A stretch of 10,235 nucleotides of DNA, from contig CAYTZA010000024.1 in NCBI GenBank assembly GCA_964442365.1, positions 1 to 10,235 on the forward strand. The letters are read 5' to 3'. The DNA comes from CAYTZA01 sp964442365. Lineage in GTDB: Bacteria > Patescibacteriota > Minisyncoccia > Phycocordibacterales > DAORIS01. Below the pieces are notes generated by a model. The model was given only the letters and a program-made list of their open reading frames with translations, was not told where the DNA came from and searched no databases. Of the stretch, positions 1-7,027 are shown in pieces. Each line of letters begins with the position of its first letter. Position 1 is the first letter of the stretch. Position numbers and translations under genes: made by a program.

Positions 1-738
1 TATTGGAAAGACTTTTTTGACAAAGAAATCGGCTCCTTCAATATTTACAAATTTATCCATCAATCCAGAAAATAATATACTATTCTTTTCAACACTTAAA
101 TCATTTTCCGATAAACTGCGCTTGAAAAATTCCGTATCTACAATATTTGGTATAACATCTATATACACATTATTGAATCTGCTAAGTAAATAATCCTTGT
201 CTACAGGAGAACAAGTTACCAAATTGATATTCTTTTTAGAGATAAATCTTTCGTATAATAAATACTTAATATATTCCTCAAAAAATAATGCTTTTTTATA
301 CCACGGTGCATTTTTATAAGCTCTCTTATAAAACAAACTCATAGCATCTGTCGTATCAACAATTATTGGCAGATCATACTTTAGATTATCAACAAACTGA
401 TACGATCTTAACCTCTTAACATAGATCAGGTCTATCTTTTTAGTCTCAATTATTTCCCTCACCTTTCTTTTCATCTCTACAGATTTACAAAATGAAACCT
501 CTAATGGTAACCAAGAAAACAAGCCAATTATACAATCGATGTAAGATTTCCATTTTGCTTTATAGACAACATTAAAAGTCGCAACAGACTTCATTAACTC
601 AACAGGTAAAACATCGTTATTCGAATCAAGGCTCAACAAATGTATTTTATGTCTTTTTGATAAGGCCTTTATGAGATCGTATGACCTAATTCTATGTAAC
701 CTTGATGGTACAGATGGTGTAATAAAAAGTATATTCAT
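1..738 (-). CDS. Glycosyltransferase, GT4-like (GT-B fold), C-terminal part missing
   Basis: This gene is read from an ATG at 738 down to the left edge, giving 246 codons with no stop, so the C-terminal catalytic half lies outside the window. The N-terminus (MNILFITPSVPSRLHRIRSY) is the first beta strand and loop of a GT-B nucleotide-sugar glycosyltransferase. Further family-like segments are IIVDTTDA at about residues 125-132, VTCSPVDKDYL at 174-184, VIPNIVD at 195-201 and the inter-domain stretch FSGLMDKFVNIEGADFF at 223-239. That last stretch resembles the (F)TG-MD--PN(V/I) region of glycosyltransferases of the exosortase-associated stp1/GT4 type. The expected role is cytoplasmic transfer of a sugar to a lipid-linked glycan; donor and acceptor are unknown. 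The gene diverges from the export operon and has an extended -10 promoter only 14 bases before its ATG. The E-x7-E donor-binding motif would lie in the missing part, so the family call is good but not complete. Confidence 0.85.
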   Translation of the reverse strand, partial: MNILFITPSVPSRLHRIRSYDLIKALSKRHKIHLLSLDSNNDVLPVELMKSVATFNVVYKAKWKSYIDCIIGLFSWLPLEVSFCKSVEMKRKVREIIETKKIDLIYVKRLRSYQFVDNLKYDLPIIVDTTDAMSLFYKRAYKNAPWYKKALFFEEYIKYLLYERFISKKNINLVTCSPVDKDYLLSRFNNVYIDVIPNIVDTEFFKRSLSENDLSVEKNSILFSGLMDKFVNIEGADFFVKKVFPI

Positions 739-751
739 TGATGTAAAAAGC

Positions 752-757
752 TATTAT
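752..757 (+). promoter_or_regulatory. Possible -10 element for the rightward export operon
   Basis: TATTAT lies 12 bases before the ATG at 770 and overlaps the minus-strand TATAAT, so the divergent gene pair would share one AT-rich promoter core. Transcription would begin around 763-765, giving an almost leaderless mRNA for the permease. There is no convincing -35 box. The assignment rests on position and on one hexamer with a single mismatch to consensus, so it is weak. Confidence 0.35.
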
Positions 758-761
758 ATCA
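753..761 (-). promoter_or_regulatory. Extended -10 promoter for the leftward glycosyltransferase gene
   Basis: On the minus strand this reads TGATATAAT, a perfect extended -10 (TGnTATAAT), inside the longer string ACATGATATAATAGC. The hexamer ends 14 bases before the ATG at 738. A start of transcription about seven bases downstream would leave a leader of only about 8 bases, with no room for a Shine-Dalgarno site. The same 12-base core recurs on the plus strand at 4800-4811. I see no good -35 box, as is common for extended -10 promoters. Confidence 0.65.
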
Positions 762-769
762 TGTACTAT

Positions 770-1603
770 ATGGGCATGAATGAAAAGCCTTTAAGAACAA
801 TAGAGCCTCGAACGCCGTTTAGCCCATTTTTGGAACTCAAGGAAATATGGCAACATCGAGAACTTCTATATCTTTTGGCTTGGAGAGACTATAAAGTCAG
901 ATACCGCCAAACTATAATTGGTATTGCTTGGGCCATCTTACAACCAGTTTTGGCAATGCTAGCTTTTGTTTTAATCTTCGGCAGATTTACAGAAATCTCT
1001 GGCAACGGAGTACCCTATGCCTTATTTGTATATTCTGGACTCATAATCTGGCAATTCTTTTCCAATTCTGTAAGCGAAGCCAGTACTTCTCTTGTTATAT
1101 CTAGTCAAATGATAACCAAGATATATTTTCCTAGAATTTTAGTGCCACTTGCAAAAATAATTACAAAACTCATTGATCTTTTCATTTCATTAATAATATT
1201 AGTAATCCTGCTCTTATATTTCCAAATATTCCCATCTTTGACTGGAATACTATATATTATTCCACTAATTCTGCTTCTCATCATCACATCAGCAAGTATT
1301 GGTATCATACTCTCGGCATTTAATGTCAAATATCGTGACGTCCAATACGCCCTTCCCTATTTCATCCAACTCGGATTATTTGCAAGTCCAGTTATATATT
1401 CCGGAGCAAGCTTGGGTAGATTTCAATCATGGTTTTTCTTAAATCCAATGACTGGAATCATCGAAGCGTTTCGTTCTTTCATTTTCTCACTACCATTCCC
1501 AACAACGTCATTCATTATTTCTTGTTTAATTACCCTCTTACTGTTTATTGTTGCAATGTATTATTTCATCAAAGCAGAAGGGGCATTCTCAGACGTAATA
1601 TAG
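770..1603 (+). CDS. wzm: ABC-2 type polysaccharide exporter permease (Wzm-like)
   Basis: This is the integral membrane half of a two-gene ABC transporter that moves lipid-linked O-antigen or teichoic-acid-like glycans across the cytoplasmic membrane. From ATG 770 it has 277 residues, the usual size. Family hallmarks are the amphipathic entry LLAWRDYKVRYRQTIIGIAW at 34-53, IYFPRILVPLA near 118-128, the cytoplasmic NVKYRD at 185-190, SPVIYSG at 206-212 and LNPMTGIIEAFR at 224-235. About six hydrophobic spans fit the ABC-2 fold. The frame is open back to an ATG at 671, but that would run through the divergent gene and its promoter and add a non-family N-terminus, so I reject it. ATGs at 761 and 776 are close alternatives. 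The ATPase gene follows after 69 bases. The family is sure; the glycan it carries is not. Confidence 0.93.
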   Translation: MGMNEKPLRTIEPRTPFSPFLELKEIWQHRELLYLLAWRDYKVRYRQTIIGIAWAILQPVLAMLAFVLIFGRFTEISGNGVPYALFVYSGLIIWQFFSNSVSEASTSLVISSQMITKIYFPRILVPLAKIITKLIDLFISLIILVILLLYFQIFPSLTGILYIIPLILLLIITSASIGIILSAFNVKYRDVQYALPYFIQLGLFASPVIYSGASLGRFQSWFFLNPMTGIIEAFRSFIFSLPFPTTSFIISCLITLLLFIVAMYYFIKAEGAFSDVI

Positions 1604-1624
1604 CAGAACACAACAATCATAAGA

Positions 1625-1637
1625 TCACAATTTGTGA
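1625..1637. repeat. Short perfect inverted repeat between permease and ATPase genes
   Basis: TCACAATTTGTGA is a 6+1+6 palindrome in the 69-base gap before the ATPase gene. The half-sites are in the opposite order to the CRP/FNR consensus, the central spacer is too short for an RNA hairpin loop, and no T-run follows. It could be a small operator or simple chance; nothing else supports a function. Confidence 0.3.
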
Positions 1638-1672
1638 CCGTAAAGAAGAACTGATAACCTTATTTAAACGAG

Positions 1673-2902
1673 ATGAGCAACAAACCAATCATCGAAATAA
1701 CTGGCCTCGGAAAGAAATATCCCATTGTTCATGACAAGCTTCCTTATAGCACTCTTCGAGATTCTATCGTGAACTTCATCAAACACCCTTTCTCTAGTCG
1801 CAAAACTCGCGAATCATTCTGGGCATTGAAGGATATAAACCTAACCATCAACCGTGGCGATATCATCGGCATTATTGGCAAAAATGGCGCCGGCAAATCT
1901 ACATTACTAAAGATATTGTCTGGTATAACCAAACCAACCGAAGGTAAAGTCAAGCTTTACGGACGCGTCTCTTCCCTCCTCGAAGTCGGCACCGGCTTTC
2001 ACCCAGAATTGACCGGCCGAGAAAACATATATCTAAACGGTGTCATTCTCGGCATGACACGCAAAGAAGTATCAAAAAAGTTCGATGAAATCGTCGCCTT
2101 CGCTGGTATCGAGAAATTCCTCGACACCCCCGTCAAACACTATTCTAGTGGCATGTATGTCCGCCTCGCTTTCGCCGTCGCTGCCCACCTAGAACCAGAC
2201 ATCCTCATCGTCGACGAAGTCCTCGCCGTCGGCGACATCGAATTCCAAAAGAAATGCCTAGGCAAGATGGAAGAGGTTTCCAAAGAAGAAGGTAGGACAG
2301 TTATTTTTGTGAGTCATAATTTGGATGTAATTGAAAAAATATGCAAAAAAACTGTATATATTGAGGACGGAAGGATAAAAGAATTGGGCAATTCGACTGA
2401 AATAGTTAATTGTTATATGAATGATTTACTACAAAAAACAGCACCGAACAAGGTCGCTTCTTGCAGAGACATTACCATGTTGCCAATATCAATAATTAAT
2501 GAGGGTAGCAAATCACAATCCTCATTACAGATTGATCACTCATTTTACATTGAAGTAGACTACATCATAAATCAGTATCTTAACCAAGTAATTTTTTGTC
2601 TAATTTTTTATGCTGATTCAAATATTATATATGTTGCAACCGATGGAGACGAAAATGGCAAGCTAAAAGACTACAAACCAGGAAAGTATCGATCAACAAT
2701 AAAAATTCCCGCCTTTTTCTTCAATGTCGGTATATATAAAATAGTAGCAAATATTCAAAAACCGGGATTTGAATACTTAAACTCAACCGAGGTATACTTT
2801 CGAATAATTGATACAGAGAAAAATCTTAAATCTTTAATGTTTGGTGGAAAGAATTATGGCTACATCGCTACACCAATACCGATATCAACCCAATCAATAT
2901 GA
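1673..2902 (+). CDS. wzt: ABC exporter ATPase with C-terminal glycan-recognition-like domain (Wzt-like)
   Basis: This is the energising subunit for the neighbouring permease, 409 residues long. The nucleotide-binding domain (about 1-245) shows Walker A GKNGAGKST at 69-77, the Wzt/TagH-type segment LLEVGTGFHPELTGRENI at 102-119, signature YSSGMYVRL at 157-165, Walker B ILIVDEVLAVGD at 177-188 and the switch histidine in VSH at 213-215. Residues from about 260 to 409 form a beta-rich extension where Wzt proteins carry a carbohydrate-binding domain that recognises the finished, often end-modified, O-antigen. I recognise this part by position and pattern (for example the YKPGKYRSTIKIPAFFFNVG segment), not by strong sequence memory. 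The DNA changes sharply near base 2280, from about 51% to about 32% G+C. The stop overlaps the start of the FkbM gene (ATGA), implying translational coupling. Confidence 0.95.
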   Translation: MSNKPIIEITGLGKKYPIVHDKLPYSTLRDSIVNFIKHPFSSRKTRESFWALKDINLTINRGDIIGIIGKNGAGKSTLLKILSGITKPTEGKVKLYGRVSSLLEVGTGFHPELTGRENIYLNGVILGMTRKEVSKKFDEIVAFAGIEKFLDTPVKHYSSGMYVRLAFAVAAHLEPDILIVDEVLAVGDIEFQKKCLGKMEEVSKEEGRTVIFVSHNLDVIEKICKKTVYIEDGRIKELGNSTEIVNCYMNDLLQKTAPNKVASCRDITMLPISIINEGSKSQSSLQIDHSFYIEVDYIINQYLNQVIFCLIFYADSNIIYVATDGDENGKLKDYKPGKYRSTIKIPAFFFNVGIYKIVANIQKPGFEYLNSTEVYFRIIDTEKNLKSLMFGGKNYGYIATPIPISTQSI

Positions 2903-3735
2903 AACAAATATTATTTAAAAAATTGAAGATGCTCATTAAAACAATAATTCTGTTACCAATTAAATTGAGTGTTGCTCTTACAAACATTGATTTACTAGAT
3001 ATTGCCTTAAAAAATTTGGGAATTGGCTTACACTTTGAATACAATTCATCTGGAGAAGAATATTTTATAAAAAGCGTATTGAAAAAATTAGTAGCTCCAA
3101 AACCTACTTTCGTTGATGTTGGAGCAAATTTGGGCACATATTCTACAATGCTATGCAAAGCTTTTCCAACTGCGACCATTTACGCATTTGAGCCTAATCC
3201 ATTTGCTTATAACAGACTCGAGAAGTTATTTAATAACGAAAGATCAATTAAGCTTTTTAATAAAGCCCTGGGTAATAATGAAGGTCAAAATAATCTATAT
3301 ATTGAAAAAGATAATACACTCAGTCAGCTTGCCTCATTAAATAAGAATGTTTATATAGAACTACATAAAAATACTAATATAAAAGCGGTCTCAGTTAACA
3401 CTACGACGATAGATATATTTATGAAAACAAATCATGTAGACGCAATAGATTTCATAAAAATTGACACCGAAGGAAATGAACTTGAAGTATTGAAAGGAGC
3501 CAAGTATGCACTTACAAACGGCAAGATCAAAATCATTCAATTCGAATTCAATGAAATGAATATAATAAGTAGAATATTTCTGAAAGATTTTTATGAGATT
3601 ATGCCTAATTATTATATTTTCAGACTTGCCAAAAGACGTCTAATACCGCTTGAAAAGTACCAATCAAGTTTTGAAATATTTAGATTCCAAAATTTCATTG
3701 CCATTAGAAAAGATCTGCTTGATATAACCATGTAG
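2899..3735 (+). CDS. FkbM-family SAM-dependent methyltransferase (first copy)
   Basis: This is a 278-residue class I methyltransferase of the FkbM family, which O-methylates sugars and polyketides. Motif I is FVDVGANLGTYS at 71-82 (SAM-binding glycines), FEPNP at 97-101 is the acidic loop binding the SAM ribose, and FIKIDTEGNELEVLKGA at 185-201 is the FkbM signature with its conserved IDxEGxE core. Residues 1-45 are basic and hydrophobic (IKTIILLPIKLSVAL) and may hold the enzyme near the membrane, though I do not see a clear spanning helix. The ATG overlaps the ATPase stop by four bases, so the two are probably translated together. That makes a role in tailoring the glycan seen by the Wzt C-terminal domain attractive; this is inference. 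The third-base pattern is strongly A/T-rich. Confidence 0.9.
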   Translation: MKQILFKKLKMLIKTIILLPIKLSVALTNIDLLDIALKNLGIGLHFEYNSSGEEYFIKSVLKKLVAPKPTFVDVGANLGTYSTMLCKAFPTATIYAFEPNPFAYNRLEKLFNNERSIKLFNKALGNNEGQNNLYIEKDNTLSQLASLNKNVYIELHKNTNIKAVSVNTTTIDIFMKTNHVDAIDFIKIDTEGNELEVLKGAKYALTNGKIKIIQFEFNEMNIISRIFLKDFYEIMPNYYIFRLAKRRLIPLEKYQSSFEIFRFQNFIAIRKDLLDITM

Positions 3736-3764
3736 GATAAGGACTATTTAACTCCCAGTAAGAT

Positions 3765-4781
3765 ATGAAAATGAACGACGCAACAAATTTGTTTGAAACA
3801 CCAATTCTTTTCATTATATTTAATAGGCCGGACACAACCTATAAAGTATTCTCTCAAATAAAAAAAATAAAGCCTAGGTATCTTTATATAGTATCAGATG
3901 GTCCAAGGATTGGGATAGAAAACGACAAAGAAAAGGTTATTGCTTCACGTAAAATAGTCGATGATATTGATTGGGATTGCATTGTGCATAAAAACTATTC
4001 TGATACGAACCTTGGTTGCAGAGAGCGTGTAGCATCAGGAATTGATTGGTTTTTCAAAAATGTTGAAATGGGGATAATTTTAGAAGATGACTGCCTTCCA
4101 GATTTATCATTCTTCAATTTTTGCGCCGAGTTATTAAATAAATATAAAGATAACAAAAGGGTTATGATGATCTCTGGCTATAATTCACGAGACGGTTTCA
4201 TTCCTAATAACTATAGCTACTACTTTTCGAAATACGCTAATATTTGGGGTTGGGCAACATGGCGAAGATCTTGGTTACAATATGACATCAACATGAAAAG
4301 GTTTCCTGAATTCAGAAAAAATAAAAAAATATTGGAAATCTCTCCCAATAAAAAAATACAACGGTATTGGATTAGACAGTTCAACTTATTTTTCAAATAT
4401 AAACCAAATTCTTGGGACACACAATGGGCATTTACTTTATTCCAATGCAAAGGGCTCTGTATTATGCCCAACCGTAACCTAATATCTAACATCGGTTTCA
4501 GAAGCGATGCTACACATTCAATTGTAGAAAATCACCCCGATTCGCAAAGGAGGACATACGAAATTAAATCAATCTTACATCCAGTAAATGTGGAAATTAA
4601 TCAGGATGCTGACCAATACGAAGAAAATAAATTAATAGAGGTTATTAAAAAAGAGTTTCGAGAGAGATTGTCCTATGTCTACATCAAGTATGAACTACTA
4701 AGAAAGTTTCCTAATGTACACACAAAACTAAAACTAATTAAAAACTGTCTCAGGGCTTTATTTGTAGACAAAAATAACTGA
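3765..4781 (+). CDS. HlpA-like GT-A family glycosyltransferase
   Basis: This is a 338-residue protein of a family often annotated as hemolytic protein HlpA-like, which is in fact a GT-A glycosyltransferase found in polysaccharide clusters. The core runs from TPILFIIFNRPDTTYKVFSQI (residues 12-32), through YIVSDGPR at 41-48 (nucleotide-binding strand) and NLGCRERVASGIDWFF at 82-97, to the DxD-like metal site IILEDDCLP at 104-112. It continues with VMMISGYN at 133-140 and the diagnostic YFSKYANIWGWATWRRSW at 153-170. The region after about 260 is charged and variable. It starts 29 bases after the first FkbM gene. An AAGGA at 3739-3743 is too far from the ATG to be a normal ribosome site, and an ATG at 3771 is an alternative start. 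Donor sugar and linkage cannot be read from sequence. Confidence 0.88.
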   Translation: MKMNDATNLFETPILFIIFNRPDTTYKVFSQIKKIKPRYLYIVSDGPRIGIENDKEKVIASRKIVDDIDWDCIVHKNYSDTNLGCRERVASGIDWFFKNVEMGIILEDDCLPDLSFFNFCAELLNKYKDNKRVMMISGYNSRDGFIPNNYSYYFSKYANIWGWATWRRSWLQYDINMKRFPEFRKNKKILEISPNKKIQRYWIRQFNLFFKYKPNSWDTQWAFTLFQCKGLCIMPNRNLISNIGFRSDATHSIVENHPDSQRRTYEIKSILHPVNVEINQDADQYEENKLIEVIKKEFRERLSYVYIKYELLRKFPNVHTKLKLIKNCLRALFVDKNN

Positions 4782-4802
4782 GCGAAACCACAACTTTCCA
4801 CA

Positions 4803-4811
4803 TGATATAAT
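4803..4811 (+). promoter_or_regulatory. Extended -10 promoter for the second half of the cluster
   Basis: TGATATAAT is a perfect extended -10 in the 62-base gap after the HlpA-like gene, within ACATGATATAATGGC. It shares 12 consecutive bases, plus the following GC, with the promoter at 753-761 on the other strand. Transcription would start near 4818, giving a leader of about 26 bases before ATG 4844. The only purine run (AAGAAG) directly abuts the ATG, which is too close for a standard Shine-Dalgarno site. No clear -35 is seen. This suggests that the FkbM2-GT4-sugar transferase genes have their own transcript. Confidence 0.65.
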
Positions 4812-4843
4812 GGCCATGTAATCACTAACCATCAAACAAGAAG

Positions 4844-5728
4844 ATGAATACCGTAATTAATATATTAAAAAGCTGGTTAGTCAATCTTCCAGCACGATAT
4901 GTCCACGCCATTCAAAATAATCTGCAGAGTCTACCTTCCAATACTTACCTTGGGGACCACCGCATTTTATTAAACACTAAACGGAATCACCTCCTGATAG
5001 TAGACTCTCGCGATCTTTCATTAACTCCTCAGCTAATACATACACGGACATGGGAAGAATCATCTACCAGAGCAATAGAAACGATAGTTCAAAAAGGAAT
5101 GATTGTTGTTGATATTGGAGCAAACATTGGGCACTACTCAGTTATATTGGGAACAATTGTTGGGGAAAATGGAAAGGTTCACGCCTTTGAGGCTAATCAT
5201 GAAGTTGTAAAATTACTACGAGATAATTGCGACATAAATGGATTACTCCACACAAATACGATAGTAAACAATTTTGCCGTTATCGATAGTCCCCAAGAAC
5301 TCTCGCTTCATGTATTAGAAAAGCATCTAGGAAGTAGTAGCATTATGAATTTCGATCCAGCATTTATCGAACGAAACAAAGAAACATTCCGTAAAGTATC
5401 TGTTCTTGGGGTATCACTGGATTCTTACTTCAAAAAAGGATCGCATGTTGATCTAGTAAGGATTGATGCTGAGGGAAGCGAACTTCTGATTTTGAAAGGA
5501 ATGAAAAGAGTGATCTCTGAAAATCCACACATCGTCATCGTCGCTGAATGTAATAAACCTTTACTTGAAGCTAATGGTCAGACAGTAGAAAATTTCATAA
5601 ACGCCTTTTTGCAAGAAAAATTCAGACCTTATTTAATAAATAGCGATGGCTCACTCACCCTTTATGATAATAAATATTTCGACAAACACCAGACAACTGA
5701 CTTGGTATTTAAGAGAACTGAATGGTGA
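4844..5728 (+). CDS. FkbM-family SAM-dependent methyltransferase (second, divergent copy)
   Basis: This is a 294-residue FkbM-type methyltransferase. It has motif I VVDIGANIGHYSVI at 88-101, AFEANHE at 114-120 as the ribose-binding acidic loop, a long middle segment, and the family signature LVRIDAEGSELLILKGM at 204-220, followed by the strand IVIVAECN at 230-237. The first 70 residues differ from the upstream FkbM protein: they are less hydrophobic and include LGDHRILLNT at 36-45, a beta-type lead-in common in this family. The two FkbM proteins match essentially only in motifs, so this is not a recent tandem copy and probably acts on a different hydroxyl. It is the first gene behind the 4803 promoter, and the GT4 gene follows after 15 bases. 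The substrate is presumed to be a sugar of the locus glycan; this is inference. Confidence 0.9.
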   Translation: MNTVINILKSWLVNLPARYVHAIQNNLQSLPSNTYLGDHRILLNTKRNHLLIVDSRDLSLTPQLIHTRTWEESSTRAIETIVQKGMIVVDIGANIGHYSVILGTIVGENGKVHAFEANHEVVKLLRDNCDINGLLHTNTIVNNFAVIDSPQELSLHVLEKHLGSSSIMNFDPAFIERNKETFRKVSVLGVSLDSYFKKGSHVDLVRIDAEGSELLILKGMKRVISENPHIVIVAECNKPLLEANGQTVENFINAFLQEKFRPYLINSDGSLTLYDNKYFDKHQTTDLVFKRTEW

Positions 5729-5743
5729 AATCAAAAAACTATC

Positions 5744-7027
5744 ATGACAATCTATATTGACTGTAGTCGAGTTTATGTATTTGGAGGAAACCATGGGATA
5801 CCAAGAGTGGTTAGAAATCTTGTAAATAATTTAACTAATTCTAATGGATATAAAATCATACCTGTAGTTATGTCGTTTGGTAATTTTAGACCAATCAAAA
5901 ATATACCATTTAGATCTGAACGAATTCTAATTTTTCTAAAAAAAATAAAATCCCTCATAAGGTATCAAAAATTTACGTTTTCTTCTTTAAATAAAAATCG
6001 AATAAAAAAGGGAAGTTCTATTATCTATGATTTATTTACGATCAATCTCTTGTGTAAGAAAAGAATCGATCCAAAACCTGGAGATATATTTGTCACATTA
6101 GACAACTTTTTAATGTCTGTATTTCCGGAACACATCAATAAATTAAAGGGGTTGGGATTGAAAATAGGTAGCATGCAACACGACCTAATCCCTGTACGTT
6201 TTGGCCAATTCTATCCAACAGAAGACATTATCAGTTTCAAATCACACCTTGAAAACTCCCTGAGGCTTTCTGATATATGCATTACTGTGTCAGATTACGT
6301 CAAATCAGATCTAGAAAGATATATTAATGAAAATATCAATAACATTAAAGATATAAATAAAAATATAAAAATTGATTCTTACAAACATGGGTATAATATT
6401 TTTACTTCAAAACAAGACGTGCAGACGCCCAACACCACATTAAATCAAATATTCTTGAAACCAACCTACATTATCGTCTCTACAATTGAGCCCCGAAAAA
6501 ATCATTCCTACTTATTAGATGCTTTTGAGAAAATCTGGGGTTCAAATATAAAAGCAAATCTACTGATCATTGGAAAAATAGGATGGATGGTAGACGATCT
6601 CATCAAAAGGATCAAAGAACATAAACAATACGGTAAGCAACTATTCATGATGAATAACGTATCTGACTCCGAACTTCTCTATTGCTATAAAAATGCTAAA
6701 GCGCTTATAACACCTTCCGTAACAGAAGGTTTCGGTTTACCAATTATTGAAGCACTAAGTCAAAAGACACCTGTATTAGCGAGTGATATTCCAGTGTTTC
6801 GAGAAGTCGGAGGTGATTTCTGCAGCTATTTTAGTCTTTCATCACCAGAGCAACTGGCAAAAATTATTATTGACTGGGAAAAGAATGGTGTCAAACCCAA
6901 TTTTCGAAATATTAATGAGTTCTCCTGGCCAACATGGAAAGAAAGTACCAATGATTTTATTGACAAAGTAATATCACTTTGCAATAAGACTAAGGAAGAT
7001 AACAAAATCCAGAAACCTAATCTATGA
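5744..7027 (+). CDS. Glycosyltransferase family 4 (GT-B fold)
   Basis: This is a complete 427-residue GT-B retaining glycosyltransferase. The N-terminal acceptor domain starts with MTIYIDCSRVYVFGGNHGIPR, a form seen in GT4 enzymes that act in O-antigen and mannan assembly. IGSMQHDLIPVRFGQFYP at 141-158 and ICITVSDYVKSDL at 178-190 are typical interior segments. The C-terminal donor domain has STIEPRKNHSYLLDAF at 246-261, a loop segment ANLLIIGKIGW at 271-281, and the catalytic/donor motif TEGFGLPIIEAL at 327-338, with the E-x7-E pair at E328 and E336. The nearest resemblance is to mannosyl- or rhamnosyl-transferring GT4 enzymes, but specificity cannot be assigned. The gene overlaps the next one by four bases (ATGA), implying coupled translation with the sugar-1-phosphate transferase. 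Confidence 0.92.
   Translation: MTIYIDCSRVYVFGGNHGIPRVVRNLVNNLTNSNGYKIIPVVMSFGNFRPIKNIPFRSERILIFLKKIKSLIRYQKFTFSSLNKNRIKKGSSIIYDLFTINLLCKKRIDPKPGDIFVTLDNFLMSVFPEHINKLKGLGLKIGSMQHDLIPVRFGQFYPTEDIISFKSHLENSLRLSDICITVSDYVKSDLERYINENINNIKDINKNIKIDSYKHGYNIFTSKQDVQTPNTTLNQIFLKPTYIIVSTIEPRKNHSYLLDAFEKIWGSNIKANLLIIGKIGWMVDDLIKRIKEHKQYGKQLFMMNNVSDSELLYCYKNAKALITPSVTEGFGLPIIEALSQKTPVLASDIPVFREVGGDFCSYFSLSSPEQLAKIIIDWEKNGVKPNFRNINEFSWPTWKESTNDFIDKVISLCNKTKEDNKIQKPNL

Noticed and set aside
671..769. N-terminal extension of the permease from ATG 671
   Set aside because: It overlaps the divergent glycosyltransferase gene and its promoter, and the added residues do not resemble the permease family, which begins near residue 34 of that frame.
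1625..1637. CRP/FNR-like operator reading of TCACAATTTGTGA
   Set aside because: The half-sites are in the wrong order and the spacer is one base, unlike TGTGA-N6-TCACA; it is listed only as an inverted repeat.
1429..1734. Open frame of about 100 codons bridging the permease and ATPase genes
   Set aside because: It lies in another frame across two well-supported genes, has no domain character and no ribosome site; it is a shadow.
3736..3764. Shine-Dalgarno site AAGGA for the HlpA-like gene
   Set aside because: It lies more than 20 bases from the ATG, beyond usable spacing.
2899..5728. FkbM genes as a recent tandem duplication
   Set aside because: Identity is confined to SAM-binding and family motifs; N-termini, lengths and middle segments differ.
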